In this document: positions 7,319 to 16,960 of the stretch, piece after piece
Numbering within the stretch: position 1 is the first letter of the stretch
Layout: the number at the start of each line of letters is the position of its first letter
DNA from: Verrucomicrobiia bacterium
GTDB taxonomy: Bacteria > Verrucomicrobiota > Verrucomicrobiia > Limisphaerales > JADLHS01
NCBI GenBank assembly: GCA_026125285.1
Contig: JAHCLO010000013.1
Span: forward strand, 1 to 64,000
DNA: 64,000 nt
Direction: 5' to 3'
Translations under genes and position numbers: made by a program
Notes under the pieces: model-generated
Database searches by the model: none
Told to the model about the DNA's origin: nothing
Seen by the model: only the letters and a program-made list of their open reading frames with translations

Positions 7319-10300
7319 ATGAACAAGCGCTTGCGGATTCTGCACCTGGAAGACGAGCCGGACTACTCCGGGTTGGTGCAAAATCTCCTCCAGCAAGAGG
7401 GCGTGGAAGCGGACGTTGTTTTGGTGGCCGACCGCAAAGCTTTCGACGCAGCCCTGGCGCGGGAGCGTTTCGACATCGTACTGGCGGACTATTCCCTGCC
7501 CGATTGGACCGGCCTTCAGGCGCTGCGGTTGGTGCGGGACAAGTCTCCGGAGACGCCGTTTCTGCTGGTGTCCGGGACGATTGGAGAGCAAGCCGCCATC
7601 GAGAGTCTGCAAGCCGGCGCCACCGATTACGTTCTGAAACAATGGCCGGATCGCCTGGTCCCGGCCGTGCGCCGCGCCATCGGAGAAGCCGAGGAGCGCC
7701 GGCGCCGCAAGCACGCGGAAACGGAATTGATCCGGCGCGAAAAATACTTCCGCGCGCTCACCCAAAACTCCCTGGACATTCTGAGCCTGTTGAACGCGGA
7801 AGGGGTGTTCCAGTACAACAGCGCCTCCGTCAAACGCGTACTGGGCTACGAAGCCGCGGAATTGGCGGGGACATCGGTATTCTCCCTGACCCATCCGGAT
7901 GATTTGGCACGCGTGCGGGAAGCGTTCCAGCAAGGTATGAAGCATCCCGAACAGACCGTTACCCGGGAGTTTCGCCTGCGCCATCGAAACGGCCAGTGGG
8001 TTCATCTGGAAGCGGTCGGCCAAAGCCGGTTGGGTGATCCCGACGTTGCCGCCGTGGTGGTCAACACCCGCGATATCACCGCGCGCAAGCGCATCGAGCA
8101 ACAACGCGATGCGTTGGCGAATCTCGGACGACTGCTAAGTTCAGTGAGTTCACCGACGGAAGCAGCCCGCATCATCCAAACGGTGACGGATGAACTTTTT
8201 GGCTGGGACGCCTTCATGCTCGACTTGTATCGGGCGGAAACCGACGAGATAACCCCCGTGGTCAACATTGACACCATCCAAGGCCAGCGCCGTGAAGTGC
8301 GGGTGGCCAATCCGACTTACCGTCCCACGAAGCTGGCCCGGCGGGTCTTCCAACACGGGGCCGAACTGATGCTACGGGAGAACCCGACCGCCCCCTTGCC
8401 CGAGGCAATTCCGATTGGCGACACCTCCCGCCCCTCGGTTTCGCTCATGTTGGCCCCGGTGCGCAACCGCACGCGGGTCATTGGCATTCTTTCCATTCAC
8501 AGCTACGCGGCGCAGGCCTACAACCGTGACGACTTGGACACGTTGCAGGTGCTGGCGGACTACTGCGGCGGCGCATTGGAACGCATTCATGCGGAACAAG
8601 CCTTTCGGGAAAGCGAACAACGCTTCCGGGATTTATTTGAAGGTTCGCCGGAAGCCATTTTCGTGGATGACCTCGCCGGGACCATTCTGGACGCCAACCC
8701 GGCCGCGTGCCACTTGCATAAATTGTCGCTGCAACAACTCGTGGGCCGAAACGTGCGCGATCTGGTTCCGCCTGAGCAGCGCGACGACACCATGCGGAAC
8801 TTCCACAAACTGGCGGCGGGTGAACTGAGCCGACTGGAAGGCCCGAGTCTGTCGGCCGATGGCCAAGTCACTCCGGTGGAAATCCATGCCGGTCGCATTG
8901 CCTACGGCGGCCAGCCCGCCGTCCTGTTGCACGTGCGTGACGTGACGGAACGCCAGCGAGCCGAGGCGGCGTTGCGGAATTCGGAGATGCTCTTTCATTC
9001 GGTCTGGCAGAATTCCGTGGACGGCATGCGCCTGACCAACGAAGCCGGCATGATCGTGGAAGTGAACGATGCGTACTGCAAAATGGTCGGGATGGAGCGC
9101 TCCGAGTTGGAAGGCAAAGCCCTCACGGTGATCTATGCGGAATCGGAGAATCTGGATTTGATTCTCAGCCACTATCGCGATCAGTTCCAAAGCCGGGTGA
9201 TTGAACGGCAGGTCGAACGCCAGTTCAGGTTGCGCAACGGCAGTAGCGTGACCCTCGAGGATACGAACTCGTTTGTGGAAATCCGCGGCCAGTCGCCTCT
9301 GCGGCTGAGTTTGTTTCGCGACGTGACCGCCCAGAAACGCCTGGAGGAACAGTTGCGCCAGTCGCAGAAAATGGATGCCATCGGCCAGTTGGCCGGCGGC
9401 GTGGCCCATGACTTCAACAACATCCTCACCGTTATCCAGGGCCACGCCTCGTTACTGCTGGCGGGCACAAATCTCACGGACCTGGCCGCCAAGTCCGCCC
9501 AACAGATCGTGCATGCGGCGGATCGCGCCGCGGGGCTGACCCGGCAGTTGCTCACCTTCAGCCGCCGGCAGGTCATGCAATTGGAACGGCATGATTTGAA
9601 TGAGGTGGTGCGCAACATGGTCAAGATGCTCGGTCGGATTTTGGGAGAAGACATCGCCCTACAGGTGAACTGCGGCACCCAGCCGGCGTTGGTGCAGGCG
9701 GACGCCAGCATGATGGAGCAGGTGGTGCTGAATCTGGCCGTCAACGCCCGCGATGCCATGCCCACCGGCGGCCAGTTGCAACTCGAACTGGCCATCGTGG
9801 ACGTGGACGCGGCCCACGTGGTTGAGCATCCCGAGGCACGGGTGGGCCGCTTCGTGTGTCTCAGCGCCAGTGACACGGGCTGTGGCATCGCCCCGGAGAA
9901 TTTGCGCCGCATCTTCGAGCCGTTTTTTACCACCAAGGAGGTTGGCAAAGGCACCGGCCTGGGACTGGCCACGGTTTACGGGGTGGTGAAACAACATCAA
10001 GGTTGGCTGGAGGTGGCAAGCGAGATTGGACGCGGGGCCACGTTCCGGGTCTATATCCCGATGGCCGTGCTATCCGCGGATCACCTACAGCAGCCGCCGG
10101 AGGAAGTCTCCGCCCGTGGCGGCCACGAAACCATTCTCCTCGTCGAGGACGAACACCCCGTGCGCGAACTGGTGAGCAACATCCTGCGCGGCTTGGGTTA
10201 CCATGTGCTTGAGGCCGCGTCCGGCGCAAAAGCGGTCGCCGTGTGGCAGGAGCATCAGCAGCGGATTGATCTGCTGCTCACCGATCTGGTAATGCCGGAT

Positions 10301-10513
10301 CGGATGAACGGGCGGGAACTGGCCGAGCGACTGCGCCAGGACAGGCCCGAATTAAAAGTCCTCTTCACGAGTGGTTACAGCGCTGAGGTGGGTGGCAAGG
10401 AGTCTCTTTTCCAGCGGGATGCCAACTTCCTCCAGAAGCCTTACCACCCGCAGAAGCTCGCCCTCGTGGTGCGCGATTGCCTGGACTCGAAGCGCCCGGG
10501 CTTGAGCACGTGA
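7319..10513 (+). CDS. Hybrid sensor histidine kinase (REC-PAS-GAF-PAS-PAS-HisKA-HATPase-REC)
   Basis: A 1064-residue soluble kinase with no membrane segment. The N-terminal receiver has its phospho-acceptor Asp at about 57 (VLADYSLPDWTG). A PAS domain follows (about 140-260), then a GAF-like domain (about 265-425), two more PAS domains (about 435-550 and 555-675), the H-box GGVAHDFNNILT near 700, ATP-binding N/G boxes (VNARDAM, DTGCGIAP, GKGTGLGLA) and a C-terminal receiver (about 935-1050; LLTDLVMPD). The layout means it can take a phosphate at its front receiver, sense small ligands or redox state in four sensor domains, and pass phosphate to its own rear receiver. No separate output domain exists. 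The ATG at 7319 is preferred to the TTG at 7313. Confidence 0.9.
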   Translation: MNKRLRILHLEDEPDYSGLVQNLLQQEGVEADVVLVADRKAFDAALARERFDIVLADYSLPDWTGLQALRLVRDKSPETPFLLVSGTIGEQAAIESLQAGATDYVLKQWPDRLVPAVRRAIGEAEERRRRKHAETELIRREKYFRALTQNSLDILSLLNAEGVFQYNSASVKRVLGYEAAELAGTSVFSLTHPDDLARVREAFQQGMKHPEQTVTREFRLRHRNGQWVHLEAVGQSRLGDPDVAAVVVNTRDITARKRIEQQRDALANLGRLLSSVSSPTEAARIIQTVTDELFGWDAFMLDLYRAETDEITPVVNIDTIQGQRREVRVANPTYRPTKLARRVFQHGAELMLRENPTAPLPEAIPIGDTSRPSVSLMLAPVRNRTRVIGILSIHSYAAQAYNRDDLDTLQVLADYCGGALERIHAEQAFRESEQRFRDLFEGSPEAIFVDDLAGTILDANPAACHLHKLSLQQLVGRNVRDLVPPEQRDDTMRNFHKLAAGELSRLEGPSLSADGQVTPVEIHAGRIAYGGQPAVLLHVRDVTERQRAEAALRNSEMLFHSVWQNSVDGMRLTNEAGMIVEVNDAYCKMVGMERSELEGKALTVIYAESENLDLILSHYRDQFQSRVIERQVERQFRLRNGSSVTLEDTNSFVEIRGQSPLRLSLFRDVTAQKRLEEQLRQSQKMDAIGQLAGGVAHDFNNILTVIQGHASLLLAGTNLTDLAAKSAQQIVHAADRAAGLTRQLLTFSRRQVMQLERHDLNEVVRNMVKMLGRILGEDIALQVNCGTQPALVQADASMMEQVVLNLAVNARDAMPTGGQLQLELAIVDVDAAHVVEHPEARVGRFVCLSASDTGCGIAPENLRRIFEPFFTTKEVGKGTGLGLATVYGVVKQHQGWLEVASEIGRGATFRVYIPMAVLSADHLQQPPEEVSARGGHETILLVEDEHPVRELVSNILRGLGYHVLEAASGAKAVAVWQEHQQRIDLLLTDLVMPDRMNGRELAERLRQDRPELKVLFTSGYSAEVGGKESLFQRDANFLQKPYHPQKLALVVRDCLDSKRPGLST

Positions 10514-10533
10514 CGAGTGCCGCTTGCTTCAAG

Positions 10534-11061
10534 CTACGGCTTCTTCTCCAGTTTCTGCAGATCTTCCGCCAGGAATTTTGCCACTTCCTTGAAGCGCGCC
10601 ACGTTTTCGGGGTTGATTTCCATGAGCGTCTGGTGCGCTTCCAGGCAGGCGCGTGTAAGTTCCGCGCGGGACGGGTGCCCCGGCTCCGGGGCGCACACCT
10701 GTACCGCTTCGGGGGTGGACAACGGACCTTGCGTGACTTTGAACAGGTGGAGCACGCCCAGATTTTCCAGCAACTCCGTGAGCCGGGCGTTGGGATTGCG
10801 CAGTTCCACCACCTGCAAGGGCGCACCCGCCTCGGACTGATTCACCTTCAAGCCCAACCCCGCCAACACCCCGAGAAAGGTGCTGTCCATCAAGACACAT
10901 TCAGAAAGTTCAATCAGGTAGTAGGCGTACCCCTTCTGGCGCAACTCGATCACCAATCGCTTGAAGTCAACGCTCAAATTGAAGTTGGCCCGCCCGGTGA
11001 TCTTGATACAGACAAAGTGTTTTCCGGCCAAGACCATTAATTTTCCGGCTGATGTGTTCAT
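10534..11061 (-). CDS. STAS-domain protein (anti-anti-sigma-like)
   Basis: A 175-residue protein. Residues about 15-105 form a STAS domain: FVCIKITGRANF, then YLIELSECVLMDSTFLGVLAGL, where the Ser/Thr after the Asp matches the residue phosphorylated in SpoIIAA-type antagonists. The C-terminal 70 residues are helical and charged and are not part of the standard domain; they may be a partner-binding tail. It is 22 bases downstream of holA on the same strand and convergent with the hybrid kinase gene. The partner kinase or sigma factor is not in the window. Confidence 0.8.
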   Translation of the reverse strand: MNTSAGKLMVLAGKHFVCIKITGRANFNLSVDFKRLVIELRQKGYAYYLIELSECVLMDSTFLGVLAGLGLKVNQSEAGAPLQVVELRNPNARLTELLENLGVLHLFKVTQGPLSTPEAVQVCAPEPGHPSRAELTRACLEAHQTLMEINPENVARFKEVAKFLAEDLQKLEKKP

Positions 11062-11082
11062 AGTGTGATAATCGCAAGCAGT

Positions 11083-12243
11083 TCAGCGTCGCGCCGCGGC
11101 AACTGCGGACCGGCCCCGGCCCGGGCCAATGATCTGCACGAGGGTCTGCTGCAACACCAGCGTGTCGTCCAGTCCGCTGGAAACCAGTCGTTGATTGCAG
11201 CGGAGCAACGAATCCATCGCGGAAACCAACTCCGCTTCCGTATAGTTCTGGGTTTGCGACAACGCCTTAAAAAGCACATACGGGTTCAATGCCAGGGGAT
11301 TGTAACGTCGGTCTGCGGGCAGTTGCGCCGCGGGCACGCGCTCCAACTGCTGCTTGAATGATTGATAATTCTGCGTCGGCTTGACCCAGCCCTCGCGGAT
11401 CATTTCCTTGAGCAGCAGCAACGCGCGCATTTTGCCGATCAATCCGTACAGCAGGCCGATCTCGGATTTGTCCCGGTCAAATTGCATCTCCCACAGCTCC
11501 TCATCCAGTCGCGCCAACAATCCCGGCAGATTACGGTCTCCCAGGGCGTCACCCAGCGCGAACGCCCGCGCCGTCTTGTTGCGCGTGCATATCGCCTCCA
11601 CGTCCGTCGCGTTGATCTGGTCCCGCTCCCCAACGTAGAGGCAGAGCTTCTCAATCTCGCTGTCCAACTGGCGCGCGTGCGAACCAATGCGCGCGATCAA
11701 TTCCGCCAAGGCATCATCGGCAATCGTTTTGCCGCGAGTCTGAATGGCTCTGACCCCCCAATTCTCCGCCTGGCTCACCCAGTCACGGTCGTTGACCGAC
11801 CAGCCGTCGAGGCTTTCCACCGACCCGATCCTGTCGAGGGTTTTGTAAAAGACTTTGCGCTTGTCCACCTTGCCGGCGCTGACCAGCAGGCGGACGTTTT
11901 GCCAGGCAAAGGACTTCAGCTCCTGCGCCAGTTCCGTCAGGGTCTCCGTGACCGCCTGGGATTGTGCGGCGCGTTCATCGCCGAGAAAATTACAGTCGCG
12001 CAGCCAGACCGCTTTGCCGCTGCCGAAAAACGGAAGGGTTTGCAGCGCCTCCCGCAACCGGGCAATGGCCTTCAGCGCTTCGCCCGAATTGGCGGACATG
12101 GCTTCGATGATTTCGTGATCCATGCCACCCAATGACTCGGTCCATTGCTGGTAAACCTGTCGGGCGCGTTGCTTCACTGCAAACTCGTCTTCACCACAGA
12201 CGAGAAGTACCGAAGGGGCCGGTTTGACGGCGGAGGCGGGCAT
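11083..12243 (-). CDS. holA: DNA polymerase III delta subunit
   Basis: A 386-residue clamp-loader subunit. Hallmarks are LLVCGEDEFAVKQRARQVYQQW at the start (the family's LLxGEExFL-like opening), LPFFGSGKAVWLRDCNFLG (the conserved 'lpfF..rRlV.v' strand), SFAWQNVRLLVSAGKVDKRKVFYKTL, LIARIGSHARQLDSEIEKLCLYVG and the C-terminal collar helices with FKQQLERVPAAQLPAD. Delta opens the sliding-clamp ring and, with delta prime and the ATPase subunits, loads it on DNA. It follows the DUF151 gene by nine bases and precedes the STAS gene, likely one operon. Confidence 0.88.
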   Translation of the reverse strand: MPASAVKPAPSVLLVCGEDEFAVKQRARQVYQQWTESLGGMDHEIIEAMSANSGEALKAIARLREALQTLPFFGSGKAVWLRDCNFLGDERAAQSQAVTETLTELAQELKSFAWQNVRLLVSAGKVDKRKVFYKTLDRIGSVESLDGWSVNDRDWVSQAENWGVRAIQTRGKTIADDALAELIARIGSHARQLDSEIEKLCLYVGERDQINATDVEAICTRNKTARAFALGDALGDRNLPGLLARLDEELWEMQFDRDKSEIGLLYGLIGKMRALLLLKEMIREGWVKPTQNYQSFKQQLERVPAAQLPADRRYNPLALNPYVLFKALSQTQNYTEAELVSAMDSLLRCNQRLVSSGLDDTLVLQQTLVQIIGPGRGRSAVAAARR

Positions 12244-12252
12244 CAGGCGTGG

Positions 12253-12705
12253 TCAATCTGGTTCGCTGCCGCCTTCATTGATGCGATCCAGCACCTCGCT
12301 CATGTCTTCAACCTGATCAAACAACGTCTGACTGACGAAGATGGGTCGCTTTTGGGCGGAGGCCAGCGCGAGGCAATCGCTGGGGCGGGCGTCAATCTCC
12401 ACGATTTTACGCGCCACCTCGTTGTGTTGCTGGAGGATCAATCGGGCAAAATAGGTGGAGTTCCTTAACTCGGTGATGATGACCCGCTCAACCGAGATAC
12501 TGAAGCCTTTGAAGATGCTCTGCATCAAGTCATGGGTCAGCGGGCGCTCCTTCGGCGCGTCCCGCAGGAACATGCCAATGATTTGCCCCATCTGCGGTTC
12601 GACGTTGATGACAAAAACCTTTTCGTCGTTGCCAACGAAGAGTGCGCAGCCGCTGTTGGCGGGCAGAATGCCGCGAATCTGGACGGGCACAACGTCGTTC
12701 TTCAT
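12253..12705 (-). CDS. Bifunctional nuclease (DUF151) family protein
   Basis: A 150-residue protein matching the DUF151/BFN family: VFVINVEPQMGQIIGMFLRD, LTHDLMQSIFKGFSISVERVIITELRNSTYFARLIL and VEIDARPSDCLALASAQKRPIFVSQ. The IDARPSDxxAxA motif is the family signature and is thought to form the active or binding site. Some members show RNase and DNase activity. The C-terminal acidic tail (EDMSEVLDRINEG) is usual. The start is the ATG at 12705; the frame continues upstream but crosses the likely promoter. It heads the DUF151-holA-STAS cluster. Confidence 0.85.
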   Translation of the reverse strand: MKNDVVPVQIRGILPANSGCALFVGNDEKVFVINVEPQMGQIIGMFLRDAPKERPLTHDLMQSIFKGFSISVERVIITELRNSTYFARLILQQHNEVARKIVEIDARPSDCLALASAQKRPIFVSQTLFDQVEDMSEVLDRINEGGSEPD

Positions 12706-12711
12706 ATCCGC

Positions 12712-12739
12712 AGTGTAGGGCGGAATTGTTAAAAAACAA
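12712..12739 (-). promoter_or_regulatory. Candidate promoter for DUF151-holA-STAS
   Basis: On the minus strand TTGTTT (12734-12739) and TACACT (12712-12717) are separated by 16 bases, a fair sigma-70-like pair. The predicted start falls at or beside the DUF151 ATG, so the leader would be very short. Confidence 0.35.
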
Positions 12740-12836
12740 GCTCCGCATCGGAAAACCAACCGCCAAGCCCACAGGTTGCCGCCGTGCCCGGCATCATCAG
12801 ACTCGGCGGGACTGCCCTACGCAATCGCCCCCGCGC

Positions 12837-13973
12837 TCAACTCCGGAAGAATCGAGCCGCCAGAAGATTCGCGGAAAGGCCAAACACCAACAGGACTATC
12901 AGTGGAATCACCGCTGGCCCAAAGCCGCTGCCGAAACTGATGAGTTGATGAAGGCCCTTCAAGGCCCAGCCCGTGGGAAGGAACAGGGCAATTTTCTGAA
13001 GAGTTGGCGGCGCGATCTCCAACGGCCACCAGCATCCCCCCAGCGCCCCCATCAGCAGGCTAACCAGGACACAAAGCCCAACGACACGGTCCTCCGACGC
13101 GAACACGGACCCGACCAACACCCCGAGCGAGCCACCGACCCAAGCGAGCACCAGCAGCGTAAGCGTCACCGCAGGCACGTTGGCTCCAAGATTGACACCC
13201 AACACAAGTTTTCCGACCACGAGAAAAAACCCGATTTGCACCGCACCGAGCAACATCAGGCCGTAAATCTTGCCCATGACCAGTTCGAGGTTCGTCACCG
13301 GATGAACCATGAGCCGGCGGATCACGCCGTTGCGCCGCTCCGCCGCCACGCTTGCGCCTCCAAAAATCATCAGATTCATCAGCAGATACAGCACCAGATT
13401 GCCCGGCAGCGAGAAAGCGAAGCCTGACGGCACTGGCTTGCGACCGGCAAATTTCGCGTCCAGCGCAACTGGGTTTGGTTTCTTCATCACCTCGCGGAGT
13501 TGTTCCTCGGTAATGCTCTCCGGGGCATTGTCGGTCTGCGCGGCCGCTTCGAGCAAATGACTGTTCATCGCGATCAGCGCCCGTACGAGCCGGACTTCGA
13601 TCAGCATCGCGTCGGACTTGGCCGAACCATCACGCTTGAAGAAGCCCACCTTGCTTTGCTCGCCGGCCATCACCCTCCGGCTGAAGTCCTCGGGAATCCG
13701 AATCATCCGCGCGGCGGATTCACGGTTCGTGGGATCCAGCAACCACATGCCCTGCGTGTCGAGTTCGTCGAGCAACGCCCGGCCCAGGAAATTGGTGTCG
13801 TTGTTTTCCACCAGTACGGGCGGGCGGCGATTGGAGGGATCGCCCGGGCCGCGGTTGGCAAAGCCCATGAAATAGACGAAGGCCAGTGGCATGGCGAACA
13901 GCCAGATGTAGGCGGACTTGCTTTTGAAAAAGAGCCGCAAATCGTTGTGTCCGATGTCCAGGATGCGTTTCAT
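12837..13973 (-). CDS. ABC-2 type exporter permease (second)
   Basis: About 378 residues. One N-terminal helix (residues about 20-38) is followed by a large extracytoplasmic domain (about 40-200) and five C-terminal helices, the ABC-2/YhgE-like layout. The segment AERRNGVIRRLMVHPVTNLELVMGK is the coupling helix that contacts the ATPase. The ATG at 13973 lies one base after the stop of the previous permease gene. Together with that gene and the ATPase it forms a heterodimeric exporter of the YbhFSR or drug/lipid-export kind; the cargo is unknown. A longer upstream frame exists but runs through the previous gene. Confidence 0.85.
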   Translation of the reverse strand: MKRILDIGHNDLRLFFKSKSAYIWLFAMPLAFVYFMGFANRGPGDPSNRRPPVLVENNDTNFLGRALLDELDTQGMWLLDPTNRESAARMIRIPEDFSRRVMAGEQSKVGFFKRDGSAKSDAMLIEVRLVRALIAMNSHLLEAAAQTDNAPESITEEQLREVMKKPNPVALDAKFAGRKPVPSGFAFSLPGNLVLYLLMNLMIFGGASVAAERRNGVIRRLMVHPVTNLELVMGKIYGLMLLGAVQIGFFLVVGKLVLGVNLGANVPAVTLTLLVLAWVGGSLGVLVGSVFASEDRVVGLCVLVSLLMGALGGCWWPLEIAPPTLQKIALFLPTGWALKGLHQLISFGSGFGPAVIPLIVLLVFGLSANLLAARFFRS

Positions 13974-13974
13974 G

Positions 13975-15270
13975 TCATGTGCGAACGCCCGTCCGCAAGT
14001 GCCGCCTGAACCACAGGGCCGCCAAACCCAGCAAAACCACACTGACCGCCAACAACTTGACCAACGCAAGCACCCACGCGGCTTCGCCACCGCCAGCCTG
14101 CAAATTGCGCGCTGTGTCCACGAACCAGTGCGTGGGCAGCAGCGGCGTGATGTGCTTCCCCAGAAACGCCGGCAGGGCCTGCGGCGGAAACATGCAGCCG
14201 CCAGCCAGCGCCAGCCCCATGGCCACGACCGTGTTCAAAGCGCTGGCCTTGCGTTCATCCGGAATCAGCGCCACCAGCACCGCCATCAAGCCCGCAGCAA
14301 AGCCCGCATAGCCCACCGAAAGTAATGCCAGCGGTCCCGGCGATCGCCAGTCAATACCGAACAAAAGCCCGCCGCCGCCCAACAGGATCACGCTGCACAG
14401 CAACAGCACCACCATGGCGAACACCACCTTGCCGGCGATGAACGGAGCAAGTTGGTGATGCAAAGTGTGATAGCGCGCCAGCGTGCGCTGCCGTAATTCA
14501 CGCGGCAGATCGGTCATCGCATTACTGGCAATGAACAACAGAAACATTCCGGCCATGCCGGGCAACAGAAAACCGAATACTTCCGCGCCAGGACTCCGCT
14601 TCCGGGTCTCGCCCGGGCGAACGGTTCCTGAAGCAACCTCCTGGCGTTCCGGATCCACAGCTGATTCCTTCTCGTAAACGACGAGCGGCGGATTGATGAA
14701 CCGTTCCGCCTGTTTAAGTTTGTCCCCTGCTCGCTCGATCAAGCCGGCAATCTGCTTGTAATCACGCTTGCCTTCGAGGACTGCCTGCCAGTCAGGGAAC
14801 TCGGATTGGAGATTGCGCGAAACGGCATTCATCGCCGTGACGAGTGCTCCCAGCAACTCTTCCATCACCGCCGGATGAATGGATTGCGCCGGGTTCTTGA
14901 TCAGTTCCAGGCTGACGGGTTCCCGGCCACTGAAATAATGGCGCGTAAAGTTGGTGGGTATGACCAGGACGGCGCTGATCTGGTTGTCATTGATCTGGCG
15001 CAGCGCTTCGTCGCGTTCGAGCAAAACCGGCTCTAAATACTTGCCGCCTTCACGTTGATTCGCTGAACCGCGCAAGACGTCGGAAAGAAGGGTTTTGTCC
15101 TCATCCACCAGCGCAAACCGGATGCGGCCCAGCGCGCCGCCGTCGGATTTTCCGCCAAACGCCAACCCCACCAATCCCGCCACACAAAGCGGCAGTGCGA
15201 GATTGATGAGCACGGGCAGTGGATTCCGCCACGTCCGGCGCAGGTCTTTGGCGAGGAGCACGCGCCACAT
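13975..15270 (-). CDS. ABC-2 type exporter permease (first)
   Basis: A 431-residue partner permease with the same plan: one N-terminal helix (LPVLINLALPLCVAGLVGLAFGG), a long extracytoplasmic domain (about 40-220) and six C-terminal helices. RELRQRTLARYHTLHHQLAPFIAGK is the likely coupling segment. The two permeases are clearly related in plan but differ in sequence, indicating an obligate heterodimer. It begins two bases after the ATPase stop codon. Nothing in the sequence shows what is exported. Confidence 0.85.
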   Translation of the reverse strand: MWRVLLAKDLRRTWRNPLPVLINLALPLCVAGLVGLAFGGKSDGGALGRIRFALVDEDKTLLSDVLRGSANQREGGKYLEPVLLERDEALRQINDNQISAVLVIPTNFTRHYFSGREPVSLELIKNPAQSIHPAVMEELLGALVTAMNAVSRNLQSEFPDWQAVLEGKRDYKQIAGLIERAGDKLKQAERFINPPLVVYEKESAVDPERQEVASGTVRPGETRKRSPGAEVFGFLLPGMAGMFLLFIASNAMTDLPRELRQRTLARYHTLHHQLAPFIAGKVVFAMVVLLLCSVILLGGGGLLFGIDWRSPGPLALLSVGYAGFAAGLMAVLVALIPDERKASALNTVVAMGLALAGGCMFPPQALPAFLGKHITPLLPTHWFVDTARNLQAGGGEAAWVLALVKLLAVSVVLLGLAALWFRRHLRTGVRT

Positions 15271-15272
15271 GG

Positions 15273-16205
15273 TTATTCCCGCAATTCCCTTCCGGTGAGT
15301 TGGAGGAAAACGTCGTTCAGGCTGGGCCGCTTGAGCGTAACATTCTCCACGCGCACTGGCAGACCGAGCAAGTCTTTAAGACACTCGGAAGGATCGCGCG
15401 CGCCCAGCGCCGACACCACCAACTGCCGTTCGGTTTTCTGGATCACCCGGAAACGAGAGAGAAAACCGTCCCACGACTCGGGCGCAGCCTCTTTGAGATC
15501 AGCTTCCAACACGAACAAGCGATCCCCGCCCAATCGCTCCTGCAATTCTTTCAACGTCCCCTCGGCCAGCAATCGCCCGTGATCAATGATCCCAATGCGA
15601 TGACACAGCGTCTCGGCCTCCTCGAGATAATGTGTGGTGTAAAGAATCGCTGTGCCGGAGGCGCGCAGGCTGCGAATGAACTCCAGAATGTTCAGCCGCG
15701 CTTGCGGATCAATGCCCACGGTCGGTTCGTCAAGCAACAGCAGTTGCGGCCGATGCAGCAAAGCGCAACCAAGATTAATCCGCCGCTTCATGCCGCCGGA
15801 ATAGGTCTTCACCACATCCTTCGCGCGGTCGGTGAGAGTGAGCGCTTCCAGCAATTCTGTGGCCCGTGATTTCGCATCGCCAGAACTCAAACCGGCCATG
15901 CGCCCCCAGAACTCGAGATTCTCGCGTCCGGTCAATTCCTCGTAGATCGCCAACTCCTGCGGCACGACGCCCATGATGCGCTTGGCCTTCTGCGGATCGG
16001 ACCAGAACGGCGTGCCCGCCACGACGACCTCGCCGGCGTCCGGTTTGAGCAAGCCGGAGATCATGGAGATGGTGGTGGTCTTGCCCGCGCCGTTCGGTCC
16101 GAGCAAGCCATAGACTTCGCCGGGGCGCACCTCGAAGCTGACCGAATCCACCGCGCGAATGGCCGCGAAGGCTTTGAACAACCCCTGCACCCGAAGCAGA
16201 CTCAT
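15273..16205 (-). CDS. ABC exporter ATPase
   Basis: A 310-residue nucleotide-binding subunit with Walker A GPNGAGKTTT (about 40-49), Q-loop VVPQE, signature YSGGMKRR, Walker B LLLLDEPTVGIDP and the switch His in YTTHYLEEAE. The C-terminal domain (about 225-310) ends VENVTLKRPSLNDVFLQLTG, the extension typical of ATPases serving ABC-2 exporters. I use the ATG at 16205 (MSLLRVQGLF), which begins the domain cleanly. It is the first gene of the three-gene exporter cluster. Confidence 0.92.
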   Translation of the reverse strand: MSLLRVQGLFKAFAAIRAVDSVSFEVRPGEVYGLLGPNGAGKTTTISMISGLLKPDAGEVVVAGTPFWSDPQKAKRIMGVVPQELAIYEELTGRENLEFWGRMAGLSSGDAKSRATELLEALTLTDRAKDVVKTYSGGMKRRINLGCALLHRPQLLLLDEPTVGIDPQARLNILEFIRSLRASGTAILYTTHYLEEAETLCHRIGIIDHGRLLAEGTLKELQERLGGDRLFVLEADLKEAAPESWDGFLSRFRVIQKTERQLVVSALGARDPSECLKDLLGLPVRVENVTLKRPSLNDVFLQLTGRELRE

Positions 16206-16411
16206 GGCCGCGATGATAGACTCCGGCCGATGCGTGGCAAGCGCAGTATGCGCCCTACCAGGGCGGCGAACTCCGTTCTTGGCCGTACTAAGCAACTATC
16301 GAAAACCACGTTCAGTAAAGGAATGGAGAATCCCACGCCACTTGGAATTCTCGCACGCGCCAACTTGAGGTGAGCTTTGCCAAGCTGACTAAACTGCGAC
16401 AGAGACTACTG

Positions 16412-16960
16412 CTATTGCTCCGCCTTTGCGCCCTGTTTGCTCTCAAATTTCAGGGCCGCCGAGTTGATGCAGTAACGCAAGCCGGTGGGTTGGGGGCCAT
16501 CATCAAAAACGTGCCCCAGATGCCCACCACATTTCGAGCACAAGACTTCCGTACGCACCATGAAATGACTGCGGTCTTCTGCCTCAGCAATCACGTTCGT
16601 CGTAACCGGCGCATAGAAACTCGGCCAGCCGCAACCGGAGTCGTATTTGGTGTCCGATTCAAACAACACCTCCTCGCAACCGGCACAGCGGTAAGTGCCG
16701 GCCTCTTTCGTGTTCCAGAATTCGCCGGTGTAGGCGCGTTCCGTGCCCTTTTGCCGCAGGATGCGGTATTGCTCTGGCGTCAAGGACTGCTTCCATTCCG
16801 CTTCGGTTTTGATGACTTTGTTGCTCATGGTTAAATTGCCCGCTGTTGCCGCAAAGTCGTCATTGCCCGTCGCGGAGGAATGAGTCGTCACCACGCAACG
16901 ACCGCAACCCGCTGCCACCAGCACCACACTCAATAGACCAATTAAGGAAATAGGTTTCAT
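16412..16960 (-). CDS. msrB: Peptide-methionine (R)-S-oxide reductase, lipoprotein form
   Basis: A 182-residue MsrB. Two zinc-binding CxxC pairs are present (CAGC and CSKCG), along with [17 protein letters not shown] and the catalytic Cys in [12 protein letters not shown]. It reduces methionine-R-sulfoxide in proteins. The N-terminus reads [13 protein letters not shown], a lipobox, so this copy is anchored outside the cytoplasm and probably repairs envelope proteins. The start is the ATG at 16960. The open frame runs further up to 17191, but the first residues there (ADCKSALQ) come from the dispersed repeat at 17151-17286, so that extension should not be annotated. Confidence 0.92.
   Translation of the reverse strand: MKPISLIGLLSVVLVAAGCGRCVVTTHSSATGNDDFAATAGNLTMSNKVIKTEAEWKQSLTPEQYRILRQKGTERAYTGEFWNTKEAGTYRCAGCEEVLFESDTKYDSGCGWPSFYAPVTTNVIAEAEDRSHFMVRTEVLCSKCGGHLGHVFDDGPQPTGLRYCINSAALKFESKQGAKAEQ

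Noticed and set aside
6010..7326. 438-codon minus-strand frame opposite the enolase-superfamily gene
   Set aside because: The plus-strand frame has full catalytic motifs; the opposite frame has none.
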